DNA of 41,561 bases from contig JAJYQV010000027.1 of assembly GCA_021794425.1 (NCBI GenBank), forward strand, positions 1 to 41,561. The letters run 5' to 3'. The translations under genes were made by a program, and so were the position numbers. This DNA comes from a bacterium (GTDB lineage Bacteria > Patescibacteriota > Minisyncoccia > Phycocordibacterales > Phycocordibacteraceae). The notes beneath the pieces were generated by a model. It did not search any database, was not told the DNA's origin, and was given only the letters and a program-made list of their open reading frames with translations. The number at the start of each line of letters is the position of its first letter. The first letter of the stretch is position 1. This document shows, one piece after another, positions 14,304-26,777 of this stretch.

Positions 14304-14340
14304 ACGAAACCGCCCCGGAACATCGGGGCGGCTTCGTTTT
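14303..14340 (+). terminator. Terminator of trmD
   Basis: ACGAA-CCGCCCCG pairs with CGGGGCGG-TTCGT (one mismatch) over a 6-nt loop, followed by TTTTA. It immediately follows the stop codon. Confidence 0.85.
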
Positions 14341-14341
14341 A

Positions 14342-14364
14342 TGAGAGACCTCCGAGGTCTCTCA
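14342..14364. repeat. Palindrome between trmD and the toxin gene
   Basis: TGAGAGACCTC and GAGGTCTCTCA (11 bp) around a single central C. It has the same architecture as the palindromes that flank the transposases, but an unrelated sequence. It could also be a bidirectional terminator for the convergent genes. Confidence 0.7.
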
Positions 14365-14376
14365 ATTTCGTTAAGG

Positions 14377-14640
14377 TCAGTCGTACACCTCGTGGTCGCC
14401 GATGGTGAGGAGGGCGGCTTCGGTCTTGGAGAGGAAGATGAATACCACGCGAGTGTGGTAATCGACTGAGAAGCTCCACAGTCCGTTCATCTGTCCGTGC
14501 AACTTGTGAACGCGCAAGGGCTCATGATTGACCGGGTTTTTGAACTCCTCGATCCTGGCCGCGATGATTTCCTGGAATCGTTTGTCATATTTGCTGAATC
14601 GTTTCGAGAAGCGACGCGTGTACGAAATCTCGATGGTCAT
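14377..14640 (-). CDS. RelE/ParE-superfamily toxin
   Basis: An 87-aa protein of RelE/YafQ/ParE size and shape. It begins with ISYTRRFSKRFSKYDKRFQEII, followed by HGQMNGLWSFSVDYHTRVVFIFL, a beta-strand region typical of mRNA-interferase or gyrase toxins, and ends TIGDHEVYD. Its start overlaps the antitoxin end by 4 nt (ATGA), typical of a toxin-antitoxin operon. Whether it cuts mRNA or poisons gyrase cannot be told from sequence alone. Confidence 0.85.
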   Translation of the reverse strand: MTIEISYTRRFSKRFSKYDKRFQEIIAARIEEFKNPVNHEPLRVHKLHGQMNGLWSFSVDYHTRVVFIFLSKTEAALLTIGDHEVYD

Positions 14641-14858
14641 GCGAACTTCTTTGCGATTTCTCGGATATCGCCGCGCAGGAGGATGCCGGCACGCGCTTCG
14701 CGTTCAGCATCGCGCACTTCTTGGACGGCCGCGTCTTCAATCGCTTTCTCAATCGCGCGGCGGGCGAAGTCGGCCTTGCTCGAAGCGTAGCCGCTCTTCA
14801 AGAGGGAAGTGATGCCTTCTTCGAGTTTCGGAGTGAGCGGGACGGAAAGGGTGGACAT
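14637..14858 (-). CDS. Ribbon-helix-helix-type antitoxin
   Basis: A 73-aa partner upstream of the toxin. The N-terminus STLSVPLTPKLEEGITSLLKSGYASSKADFARRAIEKAIED has the strand-helix-helix pattern of ParD-like antitoxins. The C-terminal half is acidic and likely binds the toxin. AT-rich sequence with TATAAA/TATTAT hexamers lies right upstream (14865-14890) and would serve as an autoregulated promoter. Confidence 0.8.
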   Translation of the reverse strand: MSTLSVPLTPKLEEGITSLLKSGYASSKADFARRAIEKAIEDAAVQEVRDAEREARAGILLRGDIREIAKKFA

Positions 14859-15150
14859 GGCAGTAGTGATTTATAATATGAAAATATAATACCACGAGGC
14901 TGGTTATCCCCACAAGGCTTGCGCTTAGCGAGGGCGGAATGGTAGAGTGTCAGGGATTAGATACGACTGAGTCACGGAGGGCTAAATCATTTTGTGAGAA
15001 CAAAATGATCGCCCGACCGCCGAAGAGGCGGTGTAGGGCGGGGCAGACCAATACGAGAAACAGAATGAACGCGATAGCGAGAGCGGACTATGTCCGTGCG
15101 TTTGCATTTCTATATATTATATTTTTAATCACCCTCACGACGATACCCCT
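14859..15150. other. Intergenic region upstream of rpoB with several hairpins
   Basis: No ORF with coding character. Three hairpins lie on the plus strand: TCATTTTGT/ACAAAATGA with a GAGA loop (14987-15008); ACCGCC/GGCGGT enclosed by CGCCC/GGGCG (15010-15040); and CGGAC/GTCCG (15084-15096). An AT-rich tract around TATATATTATATTTTT (15111-15126) supplies likely -10 hexamers close to the rpoB ATG at 15151. The hairpins lie upstream of that tract, so they could be a small RNA, an upstream-promoter leader of rpoB, or a decayed repeat element. Confidence 0.45.
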
Positions 15151-18330
<3,180 letters not shown>

Positions 18331-18354
18331 TTTTATCCAATTCTCGAAACTACC

Positions 18355-21300
18355 ATGGCATTCACCCCCCGCAAACTCCCGCCCCGCGACGCTTGGAACG
18401 GCCTGCGCCTCACGCTCGCCTCGCCGGAAAAGATCCTCTCCTGGTCGCAGGGAGAAGTGACGAAGCCCGAGACGATCAACTACCGCACGCAGCGTTCCGA
18501 GAAGCACGGCCTCTTTGACGAGAAGATCTTCGGTCCGGAAAAGGACTACGAGTGTTACTGCGGCAAGTACAAGGGTATCCGCTACAAAGGCATCGTCTGT
18601 GACAAGTGCGGCGTTGAGATCACGCGCTCTATCGTGCGTCGTGAGCGCATGGGCCACATCGAGCTCTGCACGCCGGTCGCGCACATCTGGTTCCTCCGCT
18701 CCGTGCCTTCTCGCATGGCGCTCCTCCTCGGTTCATCAGCGACCGACCTCGAAAAGGTCGTCTACTTCGCCGGCTACATCGTGACGAAGATCGCTGAAGA
18801 CGAGAAGAAACGGCTGCTCGCCGAGCTCGAGAGCGAGTACAAGTCAAAGTACAAGTCGCTCAACTCTGACAAGGAGCGCGATGCGCTCAAAGAGAAGATG
18901 ACCGGAACGAGAACCGAGATCGAAGGTCTCGTCGTCGGAAAGATCCTCGACGAGCTCGAGTACCACCGCTTCTCCGTGAAGTACGGCGGCCTCTTCGAAG
19001 CGCGCATCGGTGCGGAGGCCATTTATGACATTTTCACCAAACTCGACCTCAAGGAACTCGAGAAGACACTTTCGGCGCGGTACGAGACGGCCGGCGCCGC
19101 CGAGCGTGAGAAGCTTGCGAAGCGCCTCTCGCTCATCGCGGGTCTCATTGCTTCCGGCGTGCGCCCCGAGTGGCTCTTCCTCACGAGGATCCCCGTCATC
19201 CCGCCGGCGCTCCGCCCCATGGTCGCCCTCGAAGGCGGCCGTCACGCGACCTCCGACGTGAACGACCTCTACCGCCGCGTCATCAACCGCAACAATCGCT
19301 TGAAGAAGCTCATCGACATCCACGCGCCGGAGGTGATCCTCCGCAACGAGAAGCGCATCCTCCAGGAAGCCGTCGACGCCTTGCTCGACAACTCCATCAG
19401 GAAGAGCGGCGCCTCGGCCGGTGCGATGACCGCCGCGCAGCGCCGACCGCTCAAGAGTCTCGCTGACTATCTCAAGGGCAAGCAGGGCTACTTCCGCCAG
19501 AACCTCCTCGGCAAGCGCGTCGACTACTCGGGCCGTTCCGTGATCGTCGTCGGTCCGGACCTCGAGCTTGATGAGTGCGGCCTTCCGAAGCACATGGCGC
19601 TTGAGCTCTTTCGCCCGTTTGTCATCGCGGGACTCCTTGAGCGCGAGCTCGCCTTCAACATCCGCGGCGCGGGCCGCTTGATCGAAGACGGCGTTGCCGA
19701 GGTGTGGGAGATCCTCGAGGAGGCGATCCAGGGCAAGTACGTGATGCTCAACCGCGCTCCGACGCTGCACCGCCAGGGGATCCAGGCGTTCCGTCCGCGA
19801 CTCATCGAAGGCGACGCGATCCAGCTCCATCCGCTCGTGTGTAACGCGTTCAACGCGGACTTCGACGGCGACCAGATGGCCGTACACGTGCCGCTCTCTG
19901 AAGAGGCGCAGTGGGAGGCAGCGAACATCATGAGCGCCAACAAGAACATCCTGAAGCCTGGGAGTGGCGACATGATCGTGCTCACCGGCAAGCCGCTCGA
20001 TATCATTCTCGGCGTGTACTGGCTTACGAAAGAGGTCGAAGGGGCGAAAGGCGAGGGCGGTCATTTCTCCTCGCCCAACGCGGCCATCCTCGCGTCTGAG
20101 TACGACGCTATCGACGCACGCGCAAAAGTCATGGTCCTGCCGGTCGATGGCAAAGAGAAGTACGCCGCATTCGAAGGACATCCGTTCGAGACGACCGTCG
20201 GTCGCCTGCTCTTCAACACGGTGCTCCCGTCCGACTACCCGTATGTGAACGAGACCATCACCAAGAAGGTGCTCGCGCGCATCGTGACCGACTGCATCAG
20301 CCGTTACGGCATCGATGCGGTGCCGGACATCGTGAACAAGGTCAAGCGTTTCGGTTTCGATTATGCGACGCGTTCGGGCATCTCGTGGGCGATTGATGAC
20401 GTGGCCGTGCCGACCGAGAAGAAGCGCCTCATTGATGAAGCCGCAAACAAGGCAGCCAGCATCGCCGCTGACTACCAGAACGGTCTCCTCTCGGAGGACG
20501 AGAAGCGTCGCATCACGATAGAACTGTGGCAGGGCACCAAGCAGGAGCTCGAAAAACTTGTCGGCGAAAAGCTCGACCCGATGGGGTCGGTCGCAGACAT
20601 GGTGTTCTCGGGCGCGCGCGGTTCGCTCGGCCAGATCAACCAGATGGCCGGCATGAAGGGTCTCATCCAGAACACCGCCGGCGTCACGATGGAGGTGCCA
20701 ATCACTTCCTCGATGATCGAGGGCTTGAATCCGATCGAGTACTTCATGAGCACGCACGGCGCGCGTAAGGGTCTCACCGACACGGCCCTCGGCACTGCCA
20801 AGGCCGGCTACCTCACCCGCCGTCTCTTTGACGTCGCGCAGGATTCAATCGTCACCGAACACGATTGCGGCACCTCTCGCGGCGTCAAGATTAATCGCGT
20901 GAGCGCCTCGGGCATCCAGATCGACTACGCTGAAGCGCTCCGCGGCCGCACGCTCGCCGAAGAGGTGCAGGACGCTGACGGCGTGACGCTCTTTAAGAAG
21001 GGCCACTACCTCACCATCGAAGATGCCGAGACGCTCGCGGCGACCCCGTCGGTCGCGACCGTCGTCGCCCGTTCGCCGATGAGCTGCGAGACGCGCTACG
21101 GCGTGTGCCAGACCTGCTACGGCATGGACCTCACCACGCGTGAGATCGTCGACTTGGGCGAAGCCGTCGGTACCGTCGCCGCGCAGGCCATCGGCGAGCC
21201 GGGTACCCAGCTCACCATGCGTACCTTCCACGCCGGCGGTGTGGCCTCGGTGGGCGGCGATATCACGAGCGGTCTCCCGCGCGTTGAGGAAGTCTTCGAG

Positions 21301-22065
21301 AAGCGCTCGCCGAAGAATCCGGCCGTCATCAGCAAGTCGGACGGCCTTGTGACCGAGATCAAAGAAGAAGGCCGCGAGAAGGTCATCGTCGTCGCGCCCG
21401 AGAAGGGCCAGGGCAAGAAGGACGGCAGTGCGTACGAGTATCTCGCGCCGTATCCGCGCGTGCCTCTCGTGAAAGAAGGCGACACCGTCGTGCGAGGGCA
21501 GATTCTCACCGACGGTTCCGCTGACCTTGATGACCTCTTCGAGTATGCCGGGCGCGCGCTCACCCAGGAATACATCATCACCGAAGCGTCGAAGATCTAC
21601 GAGCTCCAGGGCGCGCCGGTCTCGCGCAAGCACCTCGAGGTGGTGGTGAAGCAGATGTTCAGCCGCGTGAAGATAACCGAGGCGGGCGATACTGACTACT
21701 CGGTCGGCGACGTCGTCGAGGACTGGGAATTCGCGAAGGCGACCAAAGAGATGGAAGACGCAGGCAAGATGCCGCCTGCCGCGAAAGAGATCGTGCTTGG
21801 CATCAAGGAGAGCGCGCTCTCGCGCCGCTCGTTCCTCTCGGCGGCGTCCTTCGAGCAGACGACGAAGATCCTCATCAACGCATCCTTGCGCGGCTCCATG
21901 GATCGTCTCCGCGGCTTGAAGGAGAACGTCATCCTCGGACGCCTCATTCCGTCAGGTACCGGATTCGCGGGGAGCCAAAAGCACTCCGCTATCACGAAGC
22001 TCCAAGCGGAGCGCCCGGTGCCCGAGCCGACCGAGCGTACAAGCTTTGCTCCGCGTGCGCTCTGA
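18355..22065 (+). CDS. rpoC: RNA polymerase subunit beta'
   Basis: This 1236-aa RNA polymerase subunit carries the catalytic triad [12 protein letters not shown] (about residues 500-511). The N-terminal zinc-binding site is [19 protein letters not shown]. The bridge-helix/trigger-loop region includes [18 protein letters not shown] and later CGTSRG, and the second zinc site is [13 protein letters not shown]. The C-terminal [16 protein letters not shown] is complete. It directly follows rpoB. Downstream lies a 22-bp-stem hairpin and then a transposase element on the opposite strand. Confidence 0.98.
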   Translation: MAFTPRKLPPRDAWNGLRLTLASPEKILSWSQGEVTKPETINYRTQRSEKHGLFDEKIFGPEKDYECYCGKYKGIRYKGIVCDKCGVEITRSIVRRERMGHIELCTPVAHIWFLRSVPSRMALLLGSSATDLEKVVYFAGYIVTKIAEDEKKRLLAELESEYKSKYKSLNSDKERDALKEKMTGTRTEIEGLVVGKILDELEYHRFSVKYGGLFEARIGAEAIYDIFTKLDLKELEKTLSARYETAGAAEREKLAKRLSLIAGLIASGVRPEWLFLTRIPVIPPALRPMVALEGGRHATSDVNDLYRRVINRNNRLKKLIDIHAPEVILRNEKRILQEAVDALLDNSIRKSGASAGAMTAAQRRPLKSLADYLKGKQGYFRQNLLGKRVDYSGRSVIVVGPDLELDECGLPKHMALELFRPFVIAGLLERELAFNIRGAGRLIEDGVAEVWEILEEAIQGKYVMLNRAPTLHRQGIQAFRPRLIEGDAIQLHPLVCNAFNADFDGDQMAVHVPLSEEAQWEAANIMSANKNILKPGSGDMIVLTGKPLDIILGVYWLTKEVEGAKGEGGHFSSPNAAILASEYDAIDARAKVMVLPVDGKEKYAAFEGHPFETTVGRLLFNTVLPSDYPYVNETITKKVLARIVTDCISRYGIDAVPDIVNKVKRFGFDYATRSGISWAIDDVAVPTEKKRLIDEAANKAASIAADYQNGLLSEDEKRRITIELWQGTKQELEKLVGEKLDPMGSVADMVFSGARGSLGQINQMAGMKGLIQNTAGVTMEVPITSSMIEGLNPIEYFMSTHGARKGLTDTALGTAKAGYLTRRLFDVAQDSIVTEHDCGTSRGVKINRVSASGIQIDYAEALRGRTLAEEVQDADGVTLFKKGHYLTIEDAETLAATPSVATVVARSPMSCETRYGVCQTCYGMDLTTREIVDLGEAVGTVAAQAIGEPGTQLTMRTFHAGGVASVGGDITSGLPRVEEVFEKRSPKNPAVISKSDGLVTEIKEEGREKVIVVAPEKGQGKKDGSAYEYLAPYPRVPLVKEGDTVVRGQILTDGSADLDDLFEYAGRALTQEYIITEASKIYELQGAPVSRKHLEVVVKQMFSRVKITEAGDTDYSVGDVVEDWEFAKATKEMEDAGKMPPAAKEIVLGIKESALSRRSFLSAASFEQTTKILINASLRGSMDRLRGLKENVILGRLIPSGTGFAGSQKHSAITKLQAERPVPEPTERTSFAPRAL

Positions 22066-22099
22066 TTAAATAGGGAAGTGTGAAAGCCCGATTTTCGCG

Positions 22100-22146
22100 A
22101 AGGCGAAACGCGCGCGGCCCCTTTGGGGCCGCGCGCGTTTCGCCTT
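22100..22146 (+). terminator. Very long hairpin after rpoC
   Basis: Arms AAGGCGAAACGCGCGCGGCC(CC) and (GG)GGCCGCGCGCGTTTCGCCTT make a perfect 22-bp stem with a TTT loop. Its 3' edge abuts the left palindrome of the second transposase element. It lies 34 nt after the rpoC stop and has no strong U-tract after the stem, so it may be a terminator or another palindromic element. Confidence 0.7.
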
Positions 22147-22170
22147 TGTGGATATCCGATATCCACAAAG
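22144..22170. repeat. REP-like palindrome, left of RAYT 2
   Basis: CTTTGTGGATATC and GATATCCACAAAG (13 bp) around a central C. Confidence 0.9.
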
Positions 22171-22196
22171 TACGCCATACTATTCTTGTCTTGATG

Positions 22197-22913
22197 TTAT
22201 TCGAAGATCCCTATGGTATGTGCTCCGACTTCTTCGTCAATCGGATTCCTGCCGAGGATAACGTCACGCGCGAACTCTCGGTATTCGCTGGGTGCATACA
22301 GTGAAGATAAAAACGCTCGCTCTACAAGCGGACGCTCGAACGTGCGGTTGTAGTCGCCAAGGCTCGTGTAGGGATAAGAACAAGCCCAATCGTACGCTTC
22401 GTCGAAATGGTCCCGTGCCCAAAGATACCCTTTCGGATGAACGTCAAACGCATTCTTAACTTGGATATACACGCTCACATAACGGAGATAATCGTCACTG
22501 TCGATAATTTTGCTACGGTACCCGCTCTGGAAAAGGGAGCCGGACTCCCGATGTCGTTCATTGAAGCGTTTCGCCATTCCGATACCGATCCGTTGCATGA
22601 AGCGCGGGACGCTTTTTTCGACCAGTCCGCGCAAGAGGAGATGAAAGTGGTTTTCAACGAGAGCAAATGCGATCATCTCCACTAGTGGCTTTTGCTCCGG
22701 CCAGCTGAGAGGCCGATCGAGGGAAGTGTGAAGCCCTTCGTCCTGTATGTCGCGATACCAGTTGAGAGAAGAAAAGTGATCGTTGGCATGCGTTAGCATG
22801 AGCAAGAAACGGAAGCGGTCCGACTCATCACGCACGATGGGCAAACCGCGCGTCCCGCGTTTGACGATATGCAAATACGGTCCTGCCTCCTGGCCATCAT
22901 CCATGCTTCTCAT
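22197..22913 (-). CDS. REP-associated transposase-like protein (Y1_Tnp family)
   Basis: A 238-aa HUH-type transposase relative. Recognisable parts are YLHIVKRGTRG, the metal-binding VENHFHLLLRG, and SGSLFQSGYRSK followed by YLRYVSVYIQVKNAF. In the helix between the last two, where RAYT 1 reads YAKYSNTKY, this protein reads MAKRFNERH. Both candidate catalytic tyrosines are thus Met and Arg, so it may be inactive or belong to a subgroup with a shifted residue. The start could be 22913 or the in-frame ATG at 22904, which has a better-spaced AGGA. The gene is otherwise full length and free of stops. Confidence 0.88.
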   Translation of the reverse strand: MRSMDDGQEAGPYLHIVKRGTRGLPIVRDESDRFRFLLMLTHANDHFSSLNWYRDIQDEGLHTSLDRPLSWPEQKPLVEMIAFALVENHFHLLLRGLVEKSVPRFMQRIGIGMAKRFNERHRESGSLFQSGYRSKIIDSDDYLRYVSVYIQVKNAFDVHPKGYLWARDHFDEAYDWACSYPYTSLGDYNRTFERPLVERAFLSSLYAPSEYREFARDVILGRNPIDEEVGAHTIGIFE

Positions 22914-22928
22914 CCTATCAGTGGCATA

Positions 22929-22954
22929 CTTTGTGGATATCCGATATCCACAAA
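22929..22954. repeat. REP-like palindrome, right of RAYT 2
   Basis: The same core as the left copy (TTTGTGGATATC-C-GATATCCACAAA), followed by AAGG. The palindrome core reads in direct orientation but the adjacent inner bases are inverted. Confidence 0.9.
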
Positions 22955-23095
22955 AGGAGCGGCCGTGCTTTGGGTCATAGAAATAATGCCGCGCGGATGC
23001 GTTCGGTGGGTAAAAGTTCGCGATAAAGTCTTTGATAAGTTTGCCACGGTATTATGTTTTGTCAAACTTCGTCACGGCGAGGTAGGATAGAAGTA

Positions 23096-24778
23096 ATGGC
23101 AAAGGATACGGTGGCGGAGATAAAAGAACGACTGAGCGTACAGGACATCATCGCGCCGTATGTGAAGCTCTCGCGAGCGGGGAGGTCTTTGCGCGGGCTC
23201 TGTCCGTTCCATAAGGAGAAGACGCCTTCGTTCCACGTCTCGCCGGAGCGGGGCAGCTGGCACTGCTTCGGGTGCGGGGAAGGCGGCGACGGGTTTTCGT
23301 TCATCGAGAAGATCGAGGGGGTGGATTTCCGGGGTGCCCTGAAGATCCTCGCCGAGCGCGCGGGCGTGCAGATAGAGGAGTACCACGGCAATAGGGAAGT
23401 GTCGGAGGCGCGGGACCGTTCGCGCGCGCTTCTGGCGCGCGCGTCGCAGTGGTATGCTGCTCAGCTGCCCGGGAGCCCTGCCGAAGCGTACGCGAAGCAG
23501 CGCGGACTCTCGCAGAAGACGATACAGGAGTGGGAGCTCGGCTTTGCGCCGGATGCCTGGCGCACGCTCCTCGAAGCGATGGGTGCGGAGGGGTACTCCG
23601 TGCCGGAACTCATCGCAGCCGGTCTCGTGAAGGAAGCGGACGGGAAGCCCGGCACCTACTACGACCGCTTCCGGAACCGGCTCATGTTTCCGATACGCGA
23701 CGCGGCCGGGCGCGTCGTCGCCTTCACCGGCCGCACGCTCTCGGCGGATGAGCAGGCGAAATACCTGAACTCGCCCGAGACCGACCTCTACCACAAGTCG
23801 GACATCCTCTTCGGCATGGACCGCGCGAAAGACGCCATCCGGACGCGCGGCTTCACGATGCTCGTGGAGGGCCAGATGGACGTGCTCCATTGCCACCAGG
23901 CGGGATTCGGCAACGCAGTCGCGCTTTCGGGCACCGCGCTCACGGAGCGGCACTTGAGTCTCATGAAGCGCTTCAGCGAGAATCTCATGCTCGTGCTTGA
24001 CGCAGACCCCGCTGGACTCAAAGCGACCGCGCGCGCGGCGGCGCTCGCGCTTGGCGCTGGGCTGCGCGTGAAAGCCGCACGTCTCCCGAAAGGGAAAGAC
24101 CCCGCAGACCTCATGAGCGAAGACGCCCCGGATTTCGGCAAGCGCGTCGCGGCCGCCAAACCGATCGTCGAATTCTTTCTTGCCGAGCTCGCAGACGCCG
24201 AGCGCGATCCGCACCGGCTCTTGCGCCTCGCCGAAAGCATCGTGCTCCCGCTCATAAAAGCGATACCAAGCCCGATGGAGCGCGAGCATTTCGTCCAGGT
24301 GGCCGCGCGGGCGCTTGGGCTCTCAAGCGAGGCGGTACGGGAGTCGCTCAAGCGGGTGCCGACGCTCTTGGAAACGGCGGGTGCCGTCTGGGTGGTCGCC
24401 GCGGCGCCGGCCGCGCGCCCTTTGCGCGCCACGCGCGCCGAACAGCTCCTCGCGGTTGTCCACGCCTATCCCGACACCCCCCTTGCCAGCCGCGTCAAAT
24501 CGGAGTATTGTCGAATTACTGAAGCTGAGCAGCTGTCAAATGACGTACCCCCGGAGGCGGTCTTGTTCCAAGCGGAACAGACGTTCGGCGAGGATCCTAC
24601 GGAAGGCGCTGCGGACGAGCTTATTCGCGCCTTTGAAGAAGCGGTGATCCGCGAGGCGTATCAAGAAGCGGTGATGAATTTGCGAAGGGCTGAATCGGCG
24701 GGCGTCGAGTCTGAAATCAACGATGCGCAAGCGGTTTGTGCGCAACTCTCATTGCGTCTCGCCGCTCTCGGGCGCTAA
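23096..24778 (+). CDS. dnaG: DNA primase
   Basis: This enzyme makes RNA primers for replication, 560 aa. The N-terminal CHC2 zinc-binding domain is [12 protein letters not shown]...[11 protein letters not shown]. The core has [23 protein letters not shown] and the Toprim region with [17 protein letters not shown] and [12 protein letters not shown]. The C-terminal helicase-interacting part is diverged. The longer track start (23054) is not needed; ATG 23096 opens with the family-like [24 protein letters not shown]. It is followed at 29 nt by rpoD, the order of the classical macromolecular-synthesis operon. Confidence 0.97.
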   Translation: MAKDTVAEIKERLSVQDIIAPYVKLSRAGRSLRGLCPFHKEKTPSFHVSPERGSWHCFGCGEGGDGFSFIEKIEGVDFRGALKILAERAGVQIEEYHGNREVSEARDRSRALLARASQWYAAQLPGSPAEAYAKQRGLSQKTIQEWELGFAPDAWRTLLEAMGAEGYSVPELIAAGLVKEADGKPGTYYDRFRNRLMFPIRDAAGRVVAFTGRTLSADEQAKYLNSPETDLYHKSDILFGMDRAKDAIRTRGFTMLVEGQMDVLHCHQAGFGNAVALSGTALTERHLSLMKRFSENLMLVLDADPAGLKATARAAALALGAGLRVKAARLPKGKDPADLMSEDAPDFGKRVAAAKPIVEFFLAELADAERDPHRLLRLAESIVLPLIKAIPSPMEREHFVQVAARALGLSSEAVRESLKRVPTLLETAGAVWVVAAAPAARPLRATRAEQLLAVVHAYPDTPLASRVKSEYCRITEAEQLSNDVPPEAVLFQAEQTFGEDPTEGAADELIRAFEEAVIREAYQEAVMNLRRAESAGVESEINDAQAVCAQLSLRLAALGR

Positions 24779-24807
24779 CACAACCCTCTTATTTTTTTAT
24801 TTTCGAT

Positions 24808-26109
24808 ATGGCGAAACCTGCTACAAAGAAGAAAAAAACCGTCTCGCGGCCCAGTTCTGGCAGCGTAAAGAAACCCACCGTCACGAAAAAGCCGGTCAAG
24901 AAAGCGCCGCCCAAAAAACCCGCCCGCAAGCTGGTGCCCAAAAAAACGCCGGCAAAGAAAGCCGCCACGAAAGCGCGTCCGAAACTGCGTTCTGCAAAAC
25001 AGGTCGTCCGCGTCGTCGCGAAAGGCGCGAAGGCGAAGGCACTCGTCCAAAAAGCGCTCTCAGCGGAGCAGCTCATCGAAAAGGGCAAGGAGCGCGGGTA
25101 TGTCACCTACAACGAAATCCTGAAGTCATTCCCGCATGTCGAAGAAGACGTGAATTTCCTCGAGTCGCTCTATGAGCGGTTCGCCATTGCCGGCGTCGAC
25201 GTGCTCGAGGGAGGCATGCTCGAAGATGCCGCTGACGAGTACCTCGCGACGCGCAACATCAAGGACCGCCACTCCACGAGCTACGACTCTATCCAGATCT
25301 ACCTGCGCGAGATCGGGCAGTACCCGCTTCTTACCGCCGCCGAGGAACGCGAGCTTGCCAAACGCATCGAGAAGGGCGATGCGGAGGCGCGCAACATCCT
25401 CGCGCGGAGCAACCTGCGCCTGGTCGTCAGTATCGCGAAAAAATACGTTGGCCGCTCGCCCGACCTCACCCTCCTCGACCTTATCCAGGAAGGGAACCTC
25501 GGGCTTTTCCGCGCCGTCGATAAGTTCGATTGGAAAAAGGGGTACAAGTTTTCTACCTATGCGACGTGGTGGATCCGCCAGGCGATCACGCGTGCCCTCG
25601 CCGACCAGTCGCGCACCATCCGTATCCCGGTGCACATGGTCGAGACCATCGCCAAATACAAGCAAGTCTCCCGTCGCCTCTCGCAGGCGCTCGGCCGCGA
25701 CCCGCAACCGGAAGAGATCGCTATCGAGATGGGCGTCGAGCCGGAGAAAGTCTATCAGATAGAGAAGATCAACCAGGACACGCTTTCCTTGGAGAACCCG
25801 ATCGGCAGCGACGACGACGAGAAGTCAACGCTCGGCGATTTCATCGCCGATGACCGCATTCCTTCGCCGGTACAGGAGTCGTCAGAGCGCATCCTCTCTG
25901 AGCAGGTGAAAGAGATTTTGAGCGGCCTCTCGCCCAAGGAGCGCAAGATTCTTGAGATGCGCCACGGGCTCATGGACGGCGTGTACCACACGCTCGAAGA
26001 GGTGGGGAGGGAATTCGGCGTCACGCGCGAGCGCATTCGCCAGATCGAAGCCAAGGCTTTGGAAAAAATCCGGACCCACGACAAGGCGCGGCACTTGAAA
26101 TCGTACTGA
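24808..26109 (+). CDS. rpoD: Primary sigma factor RpoD
   Basis: This is the housekeeping sigma70 factor, 433 aa. The first ~60 residues are a Lys/Pro/Ala-rich tail ([23 protein letters not shown]) unlike most sigma factors. Then come region 1.2 [21 protein letters not shown], region 2 [43 protein letters not shown] and [19 protein letters not shown] (the -10 and melting contacts), region 3, and region 4.2 with [18 protein letters not shown] for the -35. The ATG at 24808 was chosen over 24736, which would overlap the dnaG stop. Confidence 0.97.
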   Translation: MAKPATKKKKTVSRPSSGSVKKPTVTKKPVKKAPPKKPARKLVPKKTPAKKAATKARPKLRSAKQVVRVVAKGAKAKALVQKALSAEQLIEKGKERGYVTYNEILKSFPHVEEDVNFLESLYERFAIAGVDVLEGGMLEDAADEYLATRNIKDRHSTSYDSIQIYLREIGQYPLLTAAEERELAKRIEKGDAEARNILARSNLRLVVSIAKKYVGRSPDLTLLDLIQEGNLGLFRAVDKFDWKKGYKFSTYATWWIRQAITRALADQSRTIRIPVHMVETIAKYKQVSRRLSQALGRDPQPEEIAIEMGVEPEKVYQIEKINQDTLSLENPIGSDDDEKSTLGDFIADDRIPSPVQESSERILSEQVKEILSGLSPKERKILEMRHGLMDGVYHTLEEVGREFGVTRERIRQIEAKALEKIRTHDKARHLKSY

Positions 26110-26244
26110 GTGGCAAACATCGCTCTGGTCGGCCAAACCGGAACGGTGTTATTTGTGGGCGTGCCGATCCTTTGGCGGGGCAGGGGCCCGTGTTCGGAGG
26201 AGTGGTATTTTCGGTAAAGGAGGCGTAGTATAACGTTCATTCCT
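26110..26244. other. Spacer between rpoD and the hydrogenase-like operon
   Basis: No ORF or tRNA. A TATAAC hexamer at about 26229-26234, 11 nt before the ATG at 26245, is a likely -10 for the operon. An AAAGGAGG stretch sits just before it, but too far upstream to serve that ATG well. Confidence 0.4.
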
Positions 26245-26766
26245 ATGTTTAGCATGATTACAAAGATTCTCTCGACTGGCTCTCTTCCGGAGCCGGTTTC
26301 GCTTCACGAGCGCGGCGAGGAACCAATTGGCAAATCACTCCAGGCTGCCATCAAGACGCTCTATGGCGGACGGTCGCTCCGGATCCGTCACGTCGATGCC
26401 GGATCGACCAACGCTGAAGAGTGTGAGCTGACGGCGCTCGGGAATGCGTATTACGATGTCGAGCGGTTCGGCATCTCGTTTGTCGCGTCGCCGCGGCACG
26501 CGGACATCCTGACAGTCTCGGGCCCGGTGACGCGTAACATGGCGCATGCGCTCAAGACCGCCTATGAGCTGATGCCATCGCCGAAGGTGGTCGTGGCAAT
26601 CGGCGATGGCGCGATCACGGGAGGCATTTGGAAGGATGCATATGCGGTCGCAGGACCGGTCGACGCGATCATCCCCGTCGATGCCGTCATCCCGGGAGAT
26701 CCGCCCTCGCCGGGCGACATCCTCTCCGGGCTGCTTTCAATAATCGCCGCCGCGCGGCGCGCATAA
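26245..26766 (+). CDS. NuoB/HycG-like small subunit lacking Fe-S ligands (Ehr-type complex)
   Basis: A 173-aa homologue of the hydrogenase-4/formate hydrogenlyase small subunit and complex I NuoB. The body aligns well with HycG: YYDVERFGISFVASPRHADILTVSGPVTRNM, then GGIWKDAYAVAGPVDAIIPVD. The four cysteines that hold the proximal [4Fe-4S] cluster are gone: GSTNAE in place of SCNxC (T55, E58), GDGAITGG in place of GACGNSGG, and IPGDPP in place of IPGCPP. The only Cys in the protein is C60, outside a motif. It cannot bind the cluster. It starts the operon, next to the HyfB-like gene with an 11-nt gap. Confidence 0.88.
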   Translation: MFSMITKILSTGSLPEPVSLHERGEEPIGKSLQAAIKTLYGGRSLRIRHVDAGSTNAEECELTALGNAYYDVERFGISFVASPRHADILTVSGPVTRNMAHALKTAYELMPSPKVVVAIGDGAITGGIWKDAYAVAGPVDAIIPVDAVIPGDPPSPGDILSGLLSIIAAARRA

Positions 26767-26777
26767 GTAAGCGAGGT

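Larger units (their letters stand above)
22144..22954 (-). mobile_element. Second REP-type transposase element with flanking palindromes
   Basis: A Y1-family gene on the minus strand is bracketed by two near-identical 26-27 bp palindromes. The first bases inside the palindromes also match in inverted orientation (AAAGTA-GCCA). It lies between rpoC and dnaG, and both neighbours are intact. Confidence 0.85.

Noticed and set aside
18844-20757. 637-aa minus-strand ORF opposite rpoC
   Set aside because: Shadow of rpoC; no recognisable domain, His/Asp/Val-rich composition.
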